A DNA stretch of 64,000 nucleotides, from positions 1-64,000 of the forward strand of contig NZ_CP019063.1 of the NCBI RefSeq assembly GCF_002951615.1, given 5' to 3'. A program made the translations under genes and the position numbers. Origin of the DNA: Rahnella sikkimica (lineage in GTDB: Bacteria; Pseudomonadota; Gammaproteobacteria; Enterobacterales; Enterobacteriaceae). Of the stretch, positions 39,283-49,585 are shown piece after piece. Within the stretch, counting starts at the first letter, position 1, and each line of letters opens with the position of its first letter. The notes under the pieces were generated by a model that made no database searches, had not been told where the DNA came from, and worked only from the letters and a program-made list of their open reading frames with translations.

Positions 39283-39936
39283 TCAGTGCGCCCCCGTCAG
39301 CAGCGACACCATTTTTGTCAGCGTGGTGGAAAGCCCGAACCACAGCGCGACCAGAACGGCTGCACCCAGTACCCAGGAAAACCAGTACGTTTTACGCCCG
39401 GATCGCAGGCGCGATGAACGCGAAACCACCGGCGCGTCCTGAGCCTGCGAAAACGCCGGGACCAGTTGACTCAGCTTGCGGACAACGTCTTCGCGGCGTT
39501 CATCGCCCTGCTCACGGTACCGGCCAACAAAGCCCAGCGTCAGCGCACGGTAAAAACAGGTCAGCACGGCGGTATCCGGTGCAGGCTCCTGCAGGACGGT
39601 GCGGATGCGCTCCCACAGTTCTTCACCCGCATTTAGGGTGTTGAAGTAGCGCGCCTGCAACGGGTCTTTCAGCCATTTTGCATAGCCGCTGTCGCGCTTT
39701 TCCCGGTTCATCACGCTTTCATCCAGCAGCGCACATTGCGTGTAGAGCATGTGGTTGCAGCTCGCGTCGCTGAACCCGGCACGCGTTAGGGCTTCCCTGG
39801 CACCGTCCATCCAGCCGCAGGCCTGACGATACAAGGCTTCTCCGTCGGTGATCTCCTGGCCGTTACGTAACTGGCTGACCATCAGCCAGCAGGGATAAAA
39901 GACTTCATCAACGATTGACGTATTGATCTGACTCAT
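39283..39936 (-). CDS. tssL: T6SS inner-membrane protein TssL (DotU-like)
   Basis: A 217-residue DotU/TssL protein with a cytoplasmic helical domain (GWMDGAREALTRAGF, MLYTQCALLDESVMNR, GFVGRYREQGDERRE) and one C-terminal membrane segment (WFSWVLGAAVLVALWFGLS). It forms the membrane complex with TssM and docks the baseplate. It lacks a peptidoglycan-binding extension, which the next gene supplies. Its ATG overlaps the tssK stop by four bases. Confidence 0.95.
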   Translation of the reverse strand: MSQINTSIVDEVFYPCWLMVSQLRNGQEITDGEALYRQACGWMDGAREALTRAGFSDASCNHMLYTQCALLDESVMNREKRDSGYAKWLKDPLQARYFNTLNAGEELWERIRTVLQEPAPDTAVLTCFYRALTLGFVGRYREQGDERREDVVRKLSQLVPAFSQAQDAPVVSRSSRLRSGRKTYWFSWVLGAAVLVALWFGLSTTLTKMVSLLTGAH

Positions 39937-41270
39937 GAGCGCAGCACCGCAAACAGTTCAAGCCTGATATCACCCAGCGTGCCTGGGGTGTAGAAGGCGC
40001 AGTTGCCCGCTTCCAGCATCGCCACGGCGTCCGGGCTGTTGAGATCAAGGGAGAAGTATTGGTTTTCAAGACGCAGCGGGATAGCCGCAGGCACGTGCGA
40101 CAGCGGCTTCATTACCACACCGCTGAGCGCAACGTTCACCACATCAGAGACGGCCTCGAAGCTGCCCGCTTTACATAGCAGCGGGAACTGGGTCTGCAGC
40201 AGGTGATTGGTCATTGACGAGCGAACGGAGAGATAGAAATCAGCCCCTTCGCGCAGACGAGCATCGTGCAGGGAACCGGTCCAGAACTGACCGTCATGTT
40301 TGAGGTCAATGGCCACCATGCGCGACGGCAGGCTCGCTTCAAGCAACTTATCCAGCAGCGCAAATAGCGGTGGGAAAACCAGCTCAGGTGCATCGTGCTG
40401 GTACAGCGGGATATCTTCCGCTTTATGCTCAAGGGAGAACGTCAGCAGGCTGCCGGCCAGGCGCACCAGCTCTCGGTAGAACAGTTCCGGGTGGCGTGAA
40501 GGGGTCTGAATAAGCTCAGTCAGCACCGGCTCCATGCTGTTTAACGCATTGAGCAGCCAGAACAGCGACACGTCGGCCACGGCAAAATCCGCCATACGCT
40601 CGTTGCTTTCACGACGCATGGCCATCAGACGACGACGGCGGGCCTGCAGGCGGTGTAGCAGGTCGCTCAGTTCGGTCTGCACCAGCGGGCTGGCGGCAAG
40701 GGCGAGCATCGGTGGAATGAAGTTCTCATCCGGCATCCACTGCCCCTGCGCGCTGCGCATCAGGCGCAGCACTGGGCAGGTCAGGTATGCGCTGTTTTCC
40801 TGATGGGCAAAACGCAGTGTTACGGCGTGACGCATGATCGCAAGTTCGGTGCGTTCATTCCCGGAAAGTTCCTGTACGGTCACCCATTCCTGTTTCCATC
40901 GACGTGGACGCTCACTGTCCTGACCATCATCCAGATTGCCTCCGTTGGCCGAGAGCAGCGGTAACGCCAGTACGACATCCACACTCTCGCGGTCTGAAAT
41001 TGCAGATAAATCGCAGGCAGGGGGCAGGTTATCTGCCCGTTCCGTATCAATGAGTGTGCCATCTGGAAACCGAACGACCAGTCGCAAGGCATTCAGACGC
41101 GAAAGCGCCAACGAACCGTTATCGAAGTCGGCGTCAATGACACCCCACGGATGCGCCAGCACCATATGCGCGACGGTATCGGCGACAAAGGCATCCCAAC
41201 GGGCTTGTTGCTGGAACTGTTGTGGGGCCAAAAAGGCCCCGTCGCTCCATAATGGACGATAAATTTTCAT
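39933..41270 (-). CDS. tssK: T6SS baseplate protein TssK
   Basis: TssK trimers link the baseplate to the membrane complex through TssL. The 445-residue protein has the usual start (YRPLWSDGAFLAPQQFQQQA) and length. It lies 11 bases after tssC, in the conserved order tssB-tssC-tssK-tssL. Confidence 0.96.
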   Translation of the reverse strand: MKIYRPLWSDGAFLAPQQFQQQARWDAFVADTVAHMVLAHPWGVIDADFDNGSLALSRLNALRLVVRFPDGTLIDTERADNLPPACDLSAISDRESVDVVLALPLLSANGGNLDDGQDSERPRRWKQEWVTVQELSGNERTELAIMRHAVTLRFAHQENSAYLTCPVLRLMRSAQGQWMPDENFIPPMLALAASPLVQTELSDLLHRLQARRRRLMAMRRESNERMADFAVADVSLFWLLNALNSMEPVLTELIQTPSRHPELFYRELVRLAGSLLTFSLEHKAEDIPLYQHDAPELVFPPLFALLDKLLEASLPSRMVAIDLKHDGQFWTGSLHDARLREGADFYLSVRSSMTNHLLQTQFPLLCKAGSFEAVSDVVNVALSGVVMKPLSHVPAAIPLRLENQYFSLDLNSPDAVAMLEAGNCAFYTPGTLGDIRLELFAVLRS

Positions 41271-41281
41271 CGTTTCTCTGT

Positions 41282-42820
41282 TTATGCCTTAGCCTTCGGC
41301 ATCTGAGAAACCAATGACAGGTTGACGTCCATACCTTCCACCTGGAAGTGCGGCACGGCGTACAGTTTCACGCGGAAGAAGCCCGGGTTGTCTTCGATAT
41401 CTTCTACGGTCACTTTGGCGTCACGCAGCGGGTGAGAAGCCTGCAGGTCATCGCCCGGATCGGTCATTTCGGTGACCAAAGTGCGGATCCAGGTGTTCAG
41501 TTCCAGCTCCAGCAGACGACGATCTTTGGTGGTCCCGATGTTTTCGCGCTGAATCAGTTTCAGGTAATGCGCGATACGTGACAGCAGGAAGATGTACGGC
41601 AGACGCGCGTTGATGCGGCTGTTGGCAGTCGCATCAGCCGTGTCATACAGCGCCGGTTTCTGCGCGGAGTTCGCGGAGAAGAAGCAGGAGTAATCGCGAT
41701 TTTTGTAGTAAGACAGCGGGATGAAGCCGAGATTGGCGAATTCAAATTCGCGCGTTTCGGGGATCATCACTTCAGACGGGATTTTCACCTGATTGCCGGT
41801 GCCCAGGTCATAAAGGTGAATCGGCAAGTCGGTGACTGCGCCGCCAGCTTGCGGGCCACGGATTTGTACACACCAGCCGTTTTTGATGAAGCTTTTCACC
41901 ATGTTTGCCGCGAAGGCGAAAGAAGCGTTAGTCCACAGGTATTTCTCGTGGTCCGGTCCTTTGACTTCTTCAACATAGTTGAAGCTGCGAACAGGGACAG
42001 TGTCCGGCCCGTAAGGCAGACGACCCAGCACGCGCGGCATGGTCAGACCGATGTAGCGGGAGTCATCTGAATCACGGAAAGATTTCCATTTGATGTATTC
42101 AGCGCGGTCAAAGTAGTTGCCAATGTCTTTGATGGCAGCCACTTCTTCCATGGAGTCTTTCAGGAAGAATTTAGGCCCTACAGCACCGACAAACGGCATG
42201 TGTGCAGCCGCAGACACTTTGGAGATGTTACGCAGCAACGCGACGTCTTGCGGGCTGGCGTCAAACTCATAGTTGGAAATCACAGAACCGATTGGCTCGC
42301 CGCCCGGTGTGTCATATTCCTGAATGTAGGTATGACGGTACAGGCCGCTCTGAATGATTTCAGGGCAATCTTCGAAATCCTGACGCAGGTCGTCTTTGGA
42401 GACGTCCAGCACTTCGATTTTTACGTTCTGACGGAAATCGGTGCGGTCTACCAGGAATTTCAGGCCACGCCAGCCGGATTCCATGCGCTGGAACTCCGGA
42501 TGGTGCATGACTTCGTCAAGCTGGCGGCTGATTTGCTCGTCGAGCATCGCAATGTGGCCGTCCAGTAATGTCTTGTCCAGGCGCTCAACTTTCTGACCGG
42601 ACTGTTTCAGGCGTTCCAGGAAGACCTGAACTGCCGCCGTAACACGCTCGTCGGTGGTGACATCAGACATCGCCTGGTCATCCTGGAAAGCATTCACGTC
42701 TCCCAGTGCAGAGACCGGAGTCAGGTTGATTTTTTCAAATAATGACGCATAAACACTTCCTGCATCGGCACGTTCCAGCACGGTTGTGCGGCTTTCTTGA
42801 CTGTTTTCAGTAGCAGACAT
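41282..42820 (-). CDS. tssC: T6SS sheath large subunit TssC
   Basis: TssC forms the contractile sheath with TssB. The protein is about 512 residues and contains ESGWRGLKFLVDRTDFRQNV, FVGAVGPKFFLKDS and FIPLSYYKNRDYSCFFSANS, typical of the family. ATG codons at 42826 and 42820 are both possible. The second has better spacing to the GAG ahead of it. Confidence 0.97.
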   Translation of the reverse strand: MSATENSQESRTTVLERADAGSVYASLFEKINLTPVSALGDVNAFQDDQAMSDVTTDERVTAAVQVFLERLKQSGQKVERLDKTLLDGHIAMLDEQISRQLDEVMHHPEFQRMESGWRGLKFLVDRTDFRQNVKIEVLDVSKDDLRQDFEDCPEIIQSGLYRHTYIQEYDTPGGEPIGSVISNYEFDASPQDVALLRNISKVSAAAHMPFVGAVGPKFFLKDSMEEVAAIKDIGNYFDRAEYIKWKSFRDSDDSRYIGLTMPRVLGRLPYGPDTVPVRSFNYVEEVKGPDHEKYLWTNASFAFAANMVKSFIKNGWCVQIRGPQAGGAVTDLPIHLYDLGTGNQVKIPSEVMIPETREFEFANLGFIPLSYYKNRDYSCFFSANSAQKPALYDTADATANSRINARLPYIFLLSRIAHYLKLIQRENIGTTKDRRLLELELNTWIRTLVTEMTDPGDDLQASHPLRDAKVTVEDIEDNPGFFRVKLYAVPHFQVEGMDVNLSLVSQMPKAKA

Positions 42821-42854
42821 CAGCATAGTCTCGGGTTGATCCGTTCAGGAAGGG

Positions 42855-43352
42855 TTAAGAGTTCTGGGGAGCCAGAGCAGCCAGTTCAGCGCGCAGGTCA
42901 TCGCTCAAATTGTCATCTTTCAGGATGGTTTCGAGTTCTTTGCGGAAAGTGGCGTTGTCTAAAAGGTTGGATTTGAGGTCACGTAATAAATTACGCATAG
43001 CGAGCATGGCGCGCAGTTGTGGGATCTGGCGTGCAACCTGCTCAGGTTCGAAGTCTTTCATCTCTTTGAAGTTCAGACTGACACTTTCTTCACTGCGATC
43101 GCCGGCCAGTGTGTTTTCAACGGTCAGGTTAAGTGACGGGCTGAAATCAGCCATAACGCTGTTAAAGTTATTTTTATTGATGTTAACTTTTTCGCGTTCT
43201 GACAATGGGCGGGTTTCTTTACCATTGCTGTAGTCACCCATTACCATTAATTTTAAAGGTAACTCGACCTTCTTCTGTGCGCCGCCGGTGTGTAAATCCA
43301 GTTTGATATTGACGCGAGCCTTGGGTATTTCTTCCTGAAAGCTATTAGACAT
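42855..43352 (-). CDS. tssB: T6SS sheath small subunit TssB
   Basis: A 165-residue sheath protein with the conserved KARVNIKLDLHTGGAQKKVE start and a DFEPEQVARQIPQLRAMLAMR helix, which pairs with TssC and is recognised by ClpV. It is the first gene of the T6SS operon, so the operon promoter should lie in the AT-rich region just upstream (43353 onward). Confidence 0.96.
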   Translation of the reverse strand: MSNSFQEEIPKARVNIKLDLHTGGAQKKVELPLKLMVMGDYSNGKETRPLSEREKVNINKNNFNSVMADFSPSLNLTVENTLAGDRSEESVSLNFKEMKDFEPEQVARQIPQLRAMLAMRNLLRDLKSNLLDNATFRKELETILKDDNLSDDLRAELAALAPQNS

Positions 43353-44164
43353 GCCTATCCCTTACTGTGGAGTGATAAACGCTGCCAATGAATCCATAAA
43401 TAAATGAAAAGTTGGCAACCCTGCCATAAAAAACATCCGTTTTTTGCACTTAGGTGTGCGACTAAAATCAGGGTCACAAGCGAAACAAAATATTTTATGG
43501 AACATTTTGCAGTGTGTTTTAAATTTATCTGGAAAAGAAAATTTCAGATAAGTACCTGTAGGCGGCATTTTAGAAACATTAGCATTTTTATTGAAAACTA
43601 AATTATGTAACTAAGTGTTACTCGCCAGATTGCGCAATTAAAAAGAGCACTGTATTGATATATAGGAATTTTCTACACATGACCCTGCAGGCTGCGTGGG
43701 ATAAGGGATGAGGGTTATTGAAGTTTTTTTGGTAAATCTGCTAATGACCGGATTTTGACATAAACAGGCTTTTTAATGATCAAAATAAATTTCATAAAAT
43801 TTTTGAGATGAATTTTCCGAAGTGAAAGGTTGACGCTAAATACATAAGATTTTTCTCGTGTATCGTCGCGGACTATTCCTATGGTGAATAATTCACAAGA
43901 CACATACTTATTATTAATTCATATAATTCCATTTTAATACACGAATTATCTGACAGAGCAATGCTCAGATTGGTGAGATCTTTTGAAAAAAATATACGCA
44001 TTTAATCTTGGATGATTTTATGCCTGAGTTAAATTTCAGCATTAAAATAGGTTTGTGCCTCTCCGGTTGTGAGGTTTTACGGTGCTCCGTAAACGCTATT
44101 GCGTCACAGGAACGACGTGCGAATGAGCATATGGTCATAAATTTGTGATAGAGCACCCAAAAAC
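43353..44164. other. AT-rich intergenic region between tssB and a chemoreceptor gene
   Basis: About 0.8 kb without a convincing gene. It should hold the minus-strand promoter of the T6SS operon and the plus-strand leader of the chemoreceptor. Small open frames here (for example 43404-43601 and 43965-44207) lack ribosome-binding sites and natural composition. I could not place a sigma-54 or sigma-70 site for tssB with confidence. Confidence 0.5.
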
Positions 44165-44191
44165 TAAACATTATATACAATATGCCGATAA
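44165..44191 (+). promoter_or_regulatory. Flagellar sigma-28 (FliA) promoter of the chemoreceptor gene
   Basis: TAAA at 44165-44168, a 15-base spacer and GCCGATAA at 44184-44191 match the enterobacterial FliA consensus (TAAA-N15-GCCGATAA) exactly. It lies 31 bases before the ATG of the chemoreceptor at 44223. Confidence 0.9.
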
Positions 44192-44222
44192 ATAGACTCC
44201 AGCCCATTTTGAGAATCTATCG

Positions 44223-45770
44223 ATGTCGCTTAAAAAATCTTCTCTGCTTGTTCTTGTGGTTCTTTTTGCTCTCTTTTTCACCAGTATGATTTCCAATGTC
44301 TGGTTACTCACACAGAGTAATCATTCCCTGGATGACGTGAATAAAGAGATCCGTGTGGTGCTTTCCATTATTGATCCGATCAACCACAGCCGTACCTCAC
44401 GTGTCCGCGTGATGGAATATATGAAGGAGATTGAAAGCAGCGGCGGCCAGCCGTCGGCTTCTTCACTTGACGCTGTCAGCGAAGTGATGGGCAAAGCGGA
44501 TGCGGCATTTCAGGCGTATCTCAATGCGCCAAAATTACCGGGCGAAAATGAGCTCGCAGAGACTTACCGCACGGCTTACCAGAATTATCGCCAGAACGGG
44601 ATCGAGCCGTTAATTGACGCGGCGAAAGCGGGGGACCAGGCACAGTTCAAAGCGCGGATCCCGACCGTGGTTCAGCTGGATCATCAGTATGAAGTAGTGC
44701 TGGATAAAGTGCTGGCACTGCATGAACAGTACGCAAGAAATCTTAACACCGACGCGCAGGACAATTTCAAATTCGGTATCGGGCTGACGATTGCGTTTGG
44801 TTTGCTGTTCCTCATCATCATTATTGGCGTGCTGTTATTACTCAAACGTTTCGTTCTGACTCCGCTGCTGAGTTCACGTGATCACTGCCGCAAAATTGCC
44901 GAAGGGTATCTCGATACGCCGGTGCCGTTTAAAAATACTTCCCGCAGTGAAATCGAAGAGCTGATGCAGTCGATGGAACACATGCGGCAGTCGCTGGTGC
45001 AAATTATCGGGCAGGTACGTGATACCAGCCATACGGTCGCGCACGCGTCGCAGGAAATTTCCGCGGGCAATATCGATCTGGCTTCGCGTACTGAACAACA
45101 AGCCGCCGCGCTGACACAAACCGCCGCCAGCATGGAAGAGCTGGGTGCTACGGTAAAACAAAACACGGAAAACGTCAGCCGGGCCAGTGGCCTGACGCGC
45201 GAAGCGGTACAGAATGCCCGCGCAGGTGAGAAGGTTGCGCAGGAAGTGATCGGAACCATGGGGCGCATTAACAGTAGCTCTAAAAAAATTGAAGACATTA
45301 CCGGCGTCATTAACAGCATTGCTTTCCAGACCAATATTCTGGCGCTGAATGCCGCAGTTGAAGCCGCGCGCGCCGGTGAACAAGGGCGCGGTTTTGCAGT
45401 AGTCGCCAGCGAAGTGCGCAATCTGGCGCAGCGAAGCGCGGTGGCGGCGAAAGAAATTGAAAGTCTGATTTCTGAATCGGTTGCCAATATAAAGGAAGGG
45501 TCGGATCAGGTGTCCCGTACCGGTGAATCTATTTCAGCAATCATTTCGTCGGTTACGCAGGTTGATGTTCTGATGGAACATATTTCGACGGCCTCCGACG
45601 AACAAAGTCGTGGGATCAGCCAGATTGAGCAGGCCGTGACAGAAATTGACGGCGTGACCCAGCAGAATGCGGCGCTGGTGCAGGAATCCGCTGCTGCTGC
45701 GGCTTCTCTGGAAGAGCAGGTACTGCATCTTACTCGCTCGGTTTCAGCATTCAGGCTGGCAGCCGTTTAA
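44223..45770 (+). CDS. Methyl-accepting chemotaxis protein with periplasmic four-helix sensor
   Basis: A 515-residue transmembrane chemoreceptor. It has TM1 about residues 7-29, a 150-residue periplasmic helical sensor, TM2 about 183-208 ([18 protein letters not shown]), a HAMP domain, and the highly conserved signalling hairpin ([29 protein letters not shown]). It lacks the NWETF tail that recruits CheR, so it is a low-abundance type receptor. The ligand is unknown. The exact FliA promoter ties it to the flagellar regulon. Confidence 0.93.
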   Translation: MSLKKSSLLVLVVLFALFFTSMISNVWLLTQSNHSLDDVNKEIRVVLSIIDPINHSRTSRVRVMEYMKEIESSGGQPSASSLDAVSEVMGKADAAFQAYLNAPKLPGENELAETYRTAYQNYRQNGIEPLIDAAKAGDQAQFKARIPTVVQLDHQYEVVLDKVLALHEQYARNLNTDAQDNFKFGIGLTIAFGLLFLIIIIGVLLLLKRFVLTPLLSSRDHCRKIAEGYLDTPVPFKNTSRSEIEELMQSMEHMRQSLVQIIGQVRDTSHTVAHASQEISAGNIDLASRTEQQAAALTQTAASMEELGATVKQNTENVSRASGLTREAVQNARAGEKVAQEVIGTMGRINSSSKKIEDITGVINSIAFQTNILALNAAVEAARAGEQGRGFAVVASEVRNLAQRSAVAAKEIESLISESVANIKEGSDQVSRTGESISAIISSVTQVDVLMEHISTASDEQSRGISQIEQAVTEIDGVTQQNAALVQESAAAAASLEEQVLHLTRSVSAFRLAAV

Positions 45771-45809
45771 GTACTGCGGTGAACTGACCGCGAGAAGAGG
45801 CGTAGTTCA

Positions 45810-45841
45810 GGTCGGACGGGGAAATTCAGTCCGGCCTTTTT
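45810..45841 (+). terminator. Rho-independent terminator after the chemoreceptor gene
   Basis: An 8-bp stem (GGTCGGAC / GTCCGGCC, with one G-T pair) and an 11-base loop, followed by TTTTTAAT. Confidence 0.8.
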
Positions 45842-45921
45842 AATATTGGGCAAAGGGTTTAACAATGAATAACACTTTGATATAACGGGTTAATTGCGGT
45901 GACTTTCCAGGAGCAATTGCT

Positions 45922-46458
45922 ATGACTTTACTTGCTTCACCTTTGCTGAGCTTGCGTCATTTTAGCCATGACGATCTTGATATTTTCACCCGGTACCGGC
46001 AGAACCCGGATGTCGCCCGTTACCAGAGCTGGGAATACTTTACCCGTCCACAGGCGGAACTGCTTTTTGAGGTGATGAATGAGATCCCTTTTGGCACGCC
46101 GGATAACTGGTTTCAGATTGCGATAGAACACGCTGAATTTGGCATGGTGGGCGATTTCGGGCTGCACTTTGTCGACGAATATCAGGTGGAACTGGGGATT
46201 ACCCTCGACTCGAAATGGCAGGGGAAAGGGATCGCGAAGAGTGCATTAAATCTGTTACTGACCTATCTTTTCGACCATCTCAAAAAGCACCGGGTTTACG
46301 CCTCCACTGATATCCGCAATCACGGAAGTTACCGGTTATTCGAGTCAGCGGGGTTCCGACGCGAAGGAAGTTTTATAGAAAACTGCTTTCTGAAAGACGA
46401 ATGGTGCAGTGAATATTTGTATGCTCTGCTGGCGTCAGAGTGGGAAGTCAGAAAATAG
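45922..46458 (+). CDS. GNAT-family N-acetyltransferase (RimJ/RimL-like)
   Basis: A 178-residue acetyltransferase of the Acetyltransf_3 type. The segment VELGITLDSKWQGKGIAKSAL is the acetyl-CoA pyrophosphate-binding loop (Q-x-x-G-x-A/G), and YRLFESAGFRREGSF is the conserved C-terminal motif. Members acetylate ribosomal proteins, amino acids or small molecules, and the substrate cannot be told from sequence. It stands alone, with GGAG nine bases before the ATG. Confidence 0.85.
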   Translation: MTLLASPLLSLRHFSHDDLDIFTRYRQNPDVARYQSWEYFTRPQAELLFEVMNEIPFGTPDNWFQIAIEHAEFGMVGDFGLHFVDEYQVELGITLDSKWQGKGIAKSALNLLLTYLFDHLKKHRVYASTDIRNHGSYRLFESAGFRREGSFIENCFLKDEWCSEYLYALLASEWEVRK

Positions 46459-46471
46459 CTGGGAAATAACC

Positions 46472-46509
46472 CAGCACCAAATTCGGCTAAATATACGGAT
46501 TTGGTGCTG
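46472..46509. terminator. Stem-loop between convergent genes, possible bidirectional terminator
   Basis: A perfect 11-bp stem (CAGCACCAAAT / ATTTGGTGCTG) around a 16-base loop, located between the acetyltransferase and the convergent PAS chemoreceptor gene. There is no long U-run on either side, so termination strength is uncertain. Confidence 0.55.
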
Positions 46510-46531
46510 AACGTGACCGAATTTTAACAAA

Positions 46532-48079
46532 CTACCTGAATACACCGACGGCCTCAACCAGTCTGTCGGCCTGTCTTTTAAGACCCGTTGAGGCGTTCGT
46601 GCCTTCCTGAACCTGAAGTGAATTCTGGTGTGTGATACGGTCAAGTTCTTCGATAGCTTTGGCGATATCCAGTAACCCCAGATTTTGTTCACGGGTGGCA
46701 TTACGGATTTGGCCGATCAGCGACGTGACGTTTCGCACCTGAGAAACAATTTCTGCCATGGTTTTACCCGCCTGATCGACCTGTTTAGATCCCGACACAA
46801 CGGTCTCCACGCTGGTGTCGATCAGCCGTTTTATTTCGCTGGCAGCACTTGCACTTCGCTGCGCCAGACTGCGAACTTCACCGGCCACCACCGCAAATCC
46901 TTTTCCCTGTTCACCTGCGCGAGCCGCTTCAACTGCGGCATTGAGCGCCAGAATATTGGTCTGGAAAGCGATGCCATCGATAACAGTGGTGATAGTCGCG
47001 ATCTGGTGGGAACTGTCGGTAATTTCCTGCATCGTGCCGACAACATTTTGCATGGCGTTACTGCCTTTTTCGGCGGCGGCGCTGGCGGTCAGCGATAATT
47101 TGTCAGCTTCAGCGGCCGTTTGTGTGTTGCTTTCAACGGTCGCACTCATCTCGTTCATCGCGGCGGCGGTCTCCCCCACATTGGCTGCAGTCTGTTCGGT
47201 TCGCTGACTCAGCGCTTCGTTTCCGTTCGCCAGTGATTCAGTGGCGGTGCGCACTTTATGTGCCTGATGGTTTACGTCGTCCACCATCCACCGGCAGATC
47301 AATCCGAGCTGGCCGACTGCACGCAACGTCATACCGATTTCATCGACGCGTTCCATCGGCGTGATCGTATGGCTGGCTCCGCTGGCAACCCGCAAAGTCT
47401 GCTGACAAAGTTGTTCAACCGGGCGCGTAATCTGCCATTCAAGCCAGAAACCTAAAAGCAAAATGAAAAATGTGCTTAGCGCATACGCGGAATACCACTG
47501 TGTGGCGGGCAACGCAGTAAGTGTCGAAATTGCCAGAGAGTTGAGAAGAAATAAAATGAAGAGCCCGCTGCGGATCCGCCCGCGAACCGATAGCGTTTTT
47601 AAAATTGAGAACGGTCGGGTGATGCCCGTGCGGATCAACAAGCCTCTGAACAACCGGCGATTGTTAAGTTCGCCGCGATTCATTTTGTCGTACAGCGACT
47701 GAGTCTCAGAAATTTCAGTCGCCGTCGGTTTTGTCCGGACAGAAAGATAACCTTTGGTTTTACCTCCGCGAATAATCGGTACCACATTTGCCCGAACCCA
47801 ATAATGATCGCCGTTTCTGCGACGATTTTTTACCAGCGCAGTCCAGGGAAAACCTTGTTGCAACGTGGTCCACATGTCTTTGAAAGCGGATGGCGGCATG
47901 TCCGGATGGCGGACAATATTGTGAGGCTGACCGATAATATCTTCACTGTCAAAACCGCTGACTTCAATAAAAGCATCATTGGCATACGTGATATGGCTAT
48001 CGGCATCAGTCGTTGACATCAAAGTGGCGTCGTCCGGGTACTGATATTCCCGTTGTGATACAGGTTGATTATTGCGCAT
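46532..48079 (-). CDS. PAS-domain chemotaxis receptor (Aer-like)
   Basis: A 515-residue receptor. The N-terminal PAS domain (about residues 20-110) has [20 protein letters not shown] and [17 protein letters not shown], as in the FAD-binding energy sensor Aer. Two close hydrophobic segments lie about residues 168-210, followed by a HAMP-like region and the signalling hairpin ([28 protein letters not shown]). It would mediate aerotaxis or redox taxis without a periplasmic sensor. A sigma-28-like promoter lies upstream. FAD binding is inferred from family. Confidence 0.9.
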   Translation of the reverse strand: MRNNQPVSQREYQYPDDATLMSTTDADSHITYANDAFIEVSGFDSEDIIGQPHNIVRHPDMPPSAFKDMWTTLQQGFPWTALVKNRRRNGDHYWVRANVVPIIRGGKTKGYLSVRTKPTATEISETQSLYDKMNRGELNNRRLFRGLLIRTGITRPFSILKTLSVRGRIRSGLFILFLLNSLAISTLTALPATQWYSAYALSTFFILLLGFWLEWQITRPVEQLCQQTLRVASGASHTITPMERVDEIGMTLRAVGQLGLICRWMVDDVNHQAHKVRTATESLANGNEALSQRTEQTAANVGETAAAMNEMSATVESNTQTAAEADKLSLTASAAAEKGSNAMQNVVGTMQEITDSSHQIATITTVIDGIAFQTNILALNAAVEAARAGEQGKGFAVVAGEVRSLAQRSASAASEIKRLIDTSVETVVSGSKQVDQAGKTMAEIVSQVRNVTSLIGQIRNATREQNLGLLDIAKAIEELDRITHQNSLQVQEGTNASTGLKRQADRLVEAVGVFR

Positions 48080-48139
48080 AGTGACATTTCCCTGGCCAGA
48101 CTGCGAATGGGAGGAGCTAAAAGAGGTTTAACTCTTTAG

Positions 48140-48166
48140 ATGTCGGCATAAGTAAAATTTTCTTTA
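48140..48166 (-). promoter_or_regulatory. Sigma-28 (FliA)-type promoter of the PAS chemoreceptor gene
   Basis: On the minus strand TAAA, a 15-base spacer and GCCGACAT (six of eight matches to GCCGATAA) lie about 60 bases before the start codon at 48079. Confidence 0.75.
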
Positions 48167-48316
48167 GGGCTGAAAGCACGTTATTGAAATTAATGTATTC
48201 AGGGGGAAAAACCGGACGTTTTATCATCACTTCATACGTTACAACGATGGGTGCAAACAGGAATATGCGTTATATCATTATATTTGCCGATTTTATGACC
48301 AATTTCTCAGGCTCCA

Positions 48317-49585
48317 ATGTCTGCCATAACACCTTCATTTTTCTTTATTCATTGTCTCCGTGACTCCAGACTTAATAGGTCTGGAGTCATAAACATTTTG
48401 CCTCAGTTTCGCGGGCTTGCTATAACTGCGCCCAGTGATTTTTCTGATGAAATTCAGCGGACGGGCAATGTGGTATCGGTGACAGAAGTCGAAGCGGATT
48501 TTGCCGCTGAAAATGTAGGACGCCATGTTCTGGATTATCTTCAGCAGGTAAAACTGACGCCGCTGGCGAAACTGGATGATTTTGACGAAGAGGGTAATGC
48601 GACAGTGCGGCAGGTGATCAATATCTGGATCCGCCTTTCATTAATACTGACCCGACGTCGCCCGGAAATCGCCGTGTCGTCTTTGATGAAACATGTGTTG
48701 CCGGTGATCGGAGATGTGCCGCTGAACAAAATTACCCGTCTGCGCCTGAACCGGTTGTTTAATATTTTGCTGGCCGAAGGAAAAATTTCGGAAGCAAAGC
48801 GGGTTTTCGCGTTGTGTAAGCAATTTTTCGGTTGGGCAGAAACCCAGGGCTATCTTGCGCATTCACCGCTGAGTTCCATGAAGCGCCGGGATGTCGGTGG
48901 TCGTAATACGCCGCCGCGAGAAAGGGCGCTGACCGATGCCGAAATTTGGGTGTTCTGGCATGGCCTTGATTTATGGGATATATCAGAACAATGCCGCTGG
49001 TCATTACGGTTGTGTTTACTGACGGCAAGACGCCCGGATGAAGTGATCCGTGCCCGAAAAGCCGAGTTTAATCTTCGTGTTGGCGTCTGGCGGCAGGGTA
49101 CACGGAACAAATCGGCCCGCGACCACAGCCTTCCTCTTACACCGCTGGCGATTATTTGCATTAACGCTCTGCTTGATGCTAGCCCAAAAGACAGTGTCTG
49201 GCTGGTGCCGTCGCCCAAAGATCCCCAAAAACCGGTGTCCAGAGGGGCGATCACTCAGGTGATCCGGCGGATGTTACGCGCTGAACGCGGCCTGGGCATT
49301 GAAGCATTTACGACCCGCGATTTGCGCAGAACCGCGCGATCTAAACTGTCATCCCTCGATGTTCCCAACGATGTGGCCCGTAAAATTATGAATCACTCGC
49401 TTGAAGGCATCGACAGGGTTTACGACACTCACGACTATTTACCGCAGATGAAACAGGCGCTCGACGCATTTTCTGACAATATAAAAGGCATCATTGAGGC
49501 CTCCGATTACTTTGAATTACGCCATAAATATGACGGTGAGTTTCTGGAAATTCCCGAAAGTTCTCTGCTATATATGGAAAAATAA
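48317..49585 (+). CDS. Solitary tyrosine recombinase / phage-type integrase
   Basis: A protein of up to 422 residues. The catalytic domain shows LLTARRPDEVIRA (first Arg), a Lys in RNKSARDHSLPL, FTTRDLRRTARS (second Arg box, with Arg instead of the usual His), MNHSLEGI (His) and RVYDTHDY (Tyr nucleophile). A SAM-like DNA-binding domain lies about residues 90-170. The first 25 or so codons overlap a strong inverted repeat and look non-coding, so the true start is probably a downstream non-ATG codon. No excisionase, phage genes or att repeats are visible, and no tRNA gene adjoins. It may be a relic of a lost element or a domesticated recombinase. Confidence 0.85.
   Translation: MSAITPSFFFIHCLRDSRLNRSGVINILPQFRGLAITAPSDFSDEIQRTGNVVSVTEVEADFAAENVGRHVLDYLQQVKLTPLAKLDDFDEEGNATVRQVINIWIRLSLILTRRRPEIAVSSLMKHVLPVIGDVPLNKITRLRLNRLFNILLAEGKISEAKRVFALCKQFFGWAETQGYLAHSPLSSMKRRDVGGRNTPPRERALTDAEIWVFWHGLDLWDISEQCRWSLRLCLLTARRPDEVIRARKAEFNLRVGVWRQGTRNKSARDHSLPLTPLAIICINALLDASPKDSVWLVPSPKDPQKPVSRGAITQVIRRMLRAERGLGIEAFTTRDLRRTARSKLSSLDVPNDVARKIMNHSLEGIDRVYDTHDYLPQMKQALDAFSDNIKGIIEASDYFELRHKYDGEFLEIPESSLLYMEK
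48361..48389. repeat. Perfect 11-bp inverted repeat at the 5' end of the integrase frame
   Basis: TGACTCCAGAC and GTCTGGAGTCA are separated by seven bases (TTAATAG). It could be a leader hairpin that controls the integrase, a recombinase-binding site, or a terminator for a short upstream transcript. Confidence 0.6.

Noticed and set aside
43353..44222. A sigma-54 promoter for the T6SS operon
   Set aside because: No TGGCAC-N5-TTGC-like element could be found on the minus strand upstream of tssB.
48361..48389. Attachment site of the integrase
   Set aside because: It is a single inverted repeat with no matching direct repeat elsewhere in the window and no tRNA gene, so an att site cannot be claimed.
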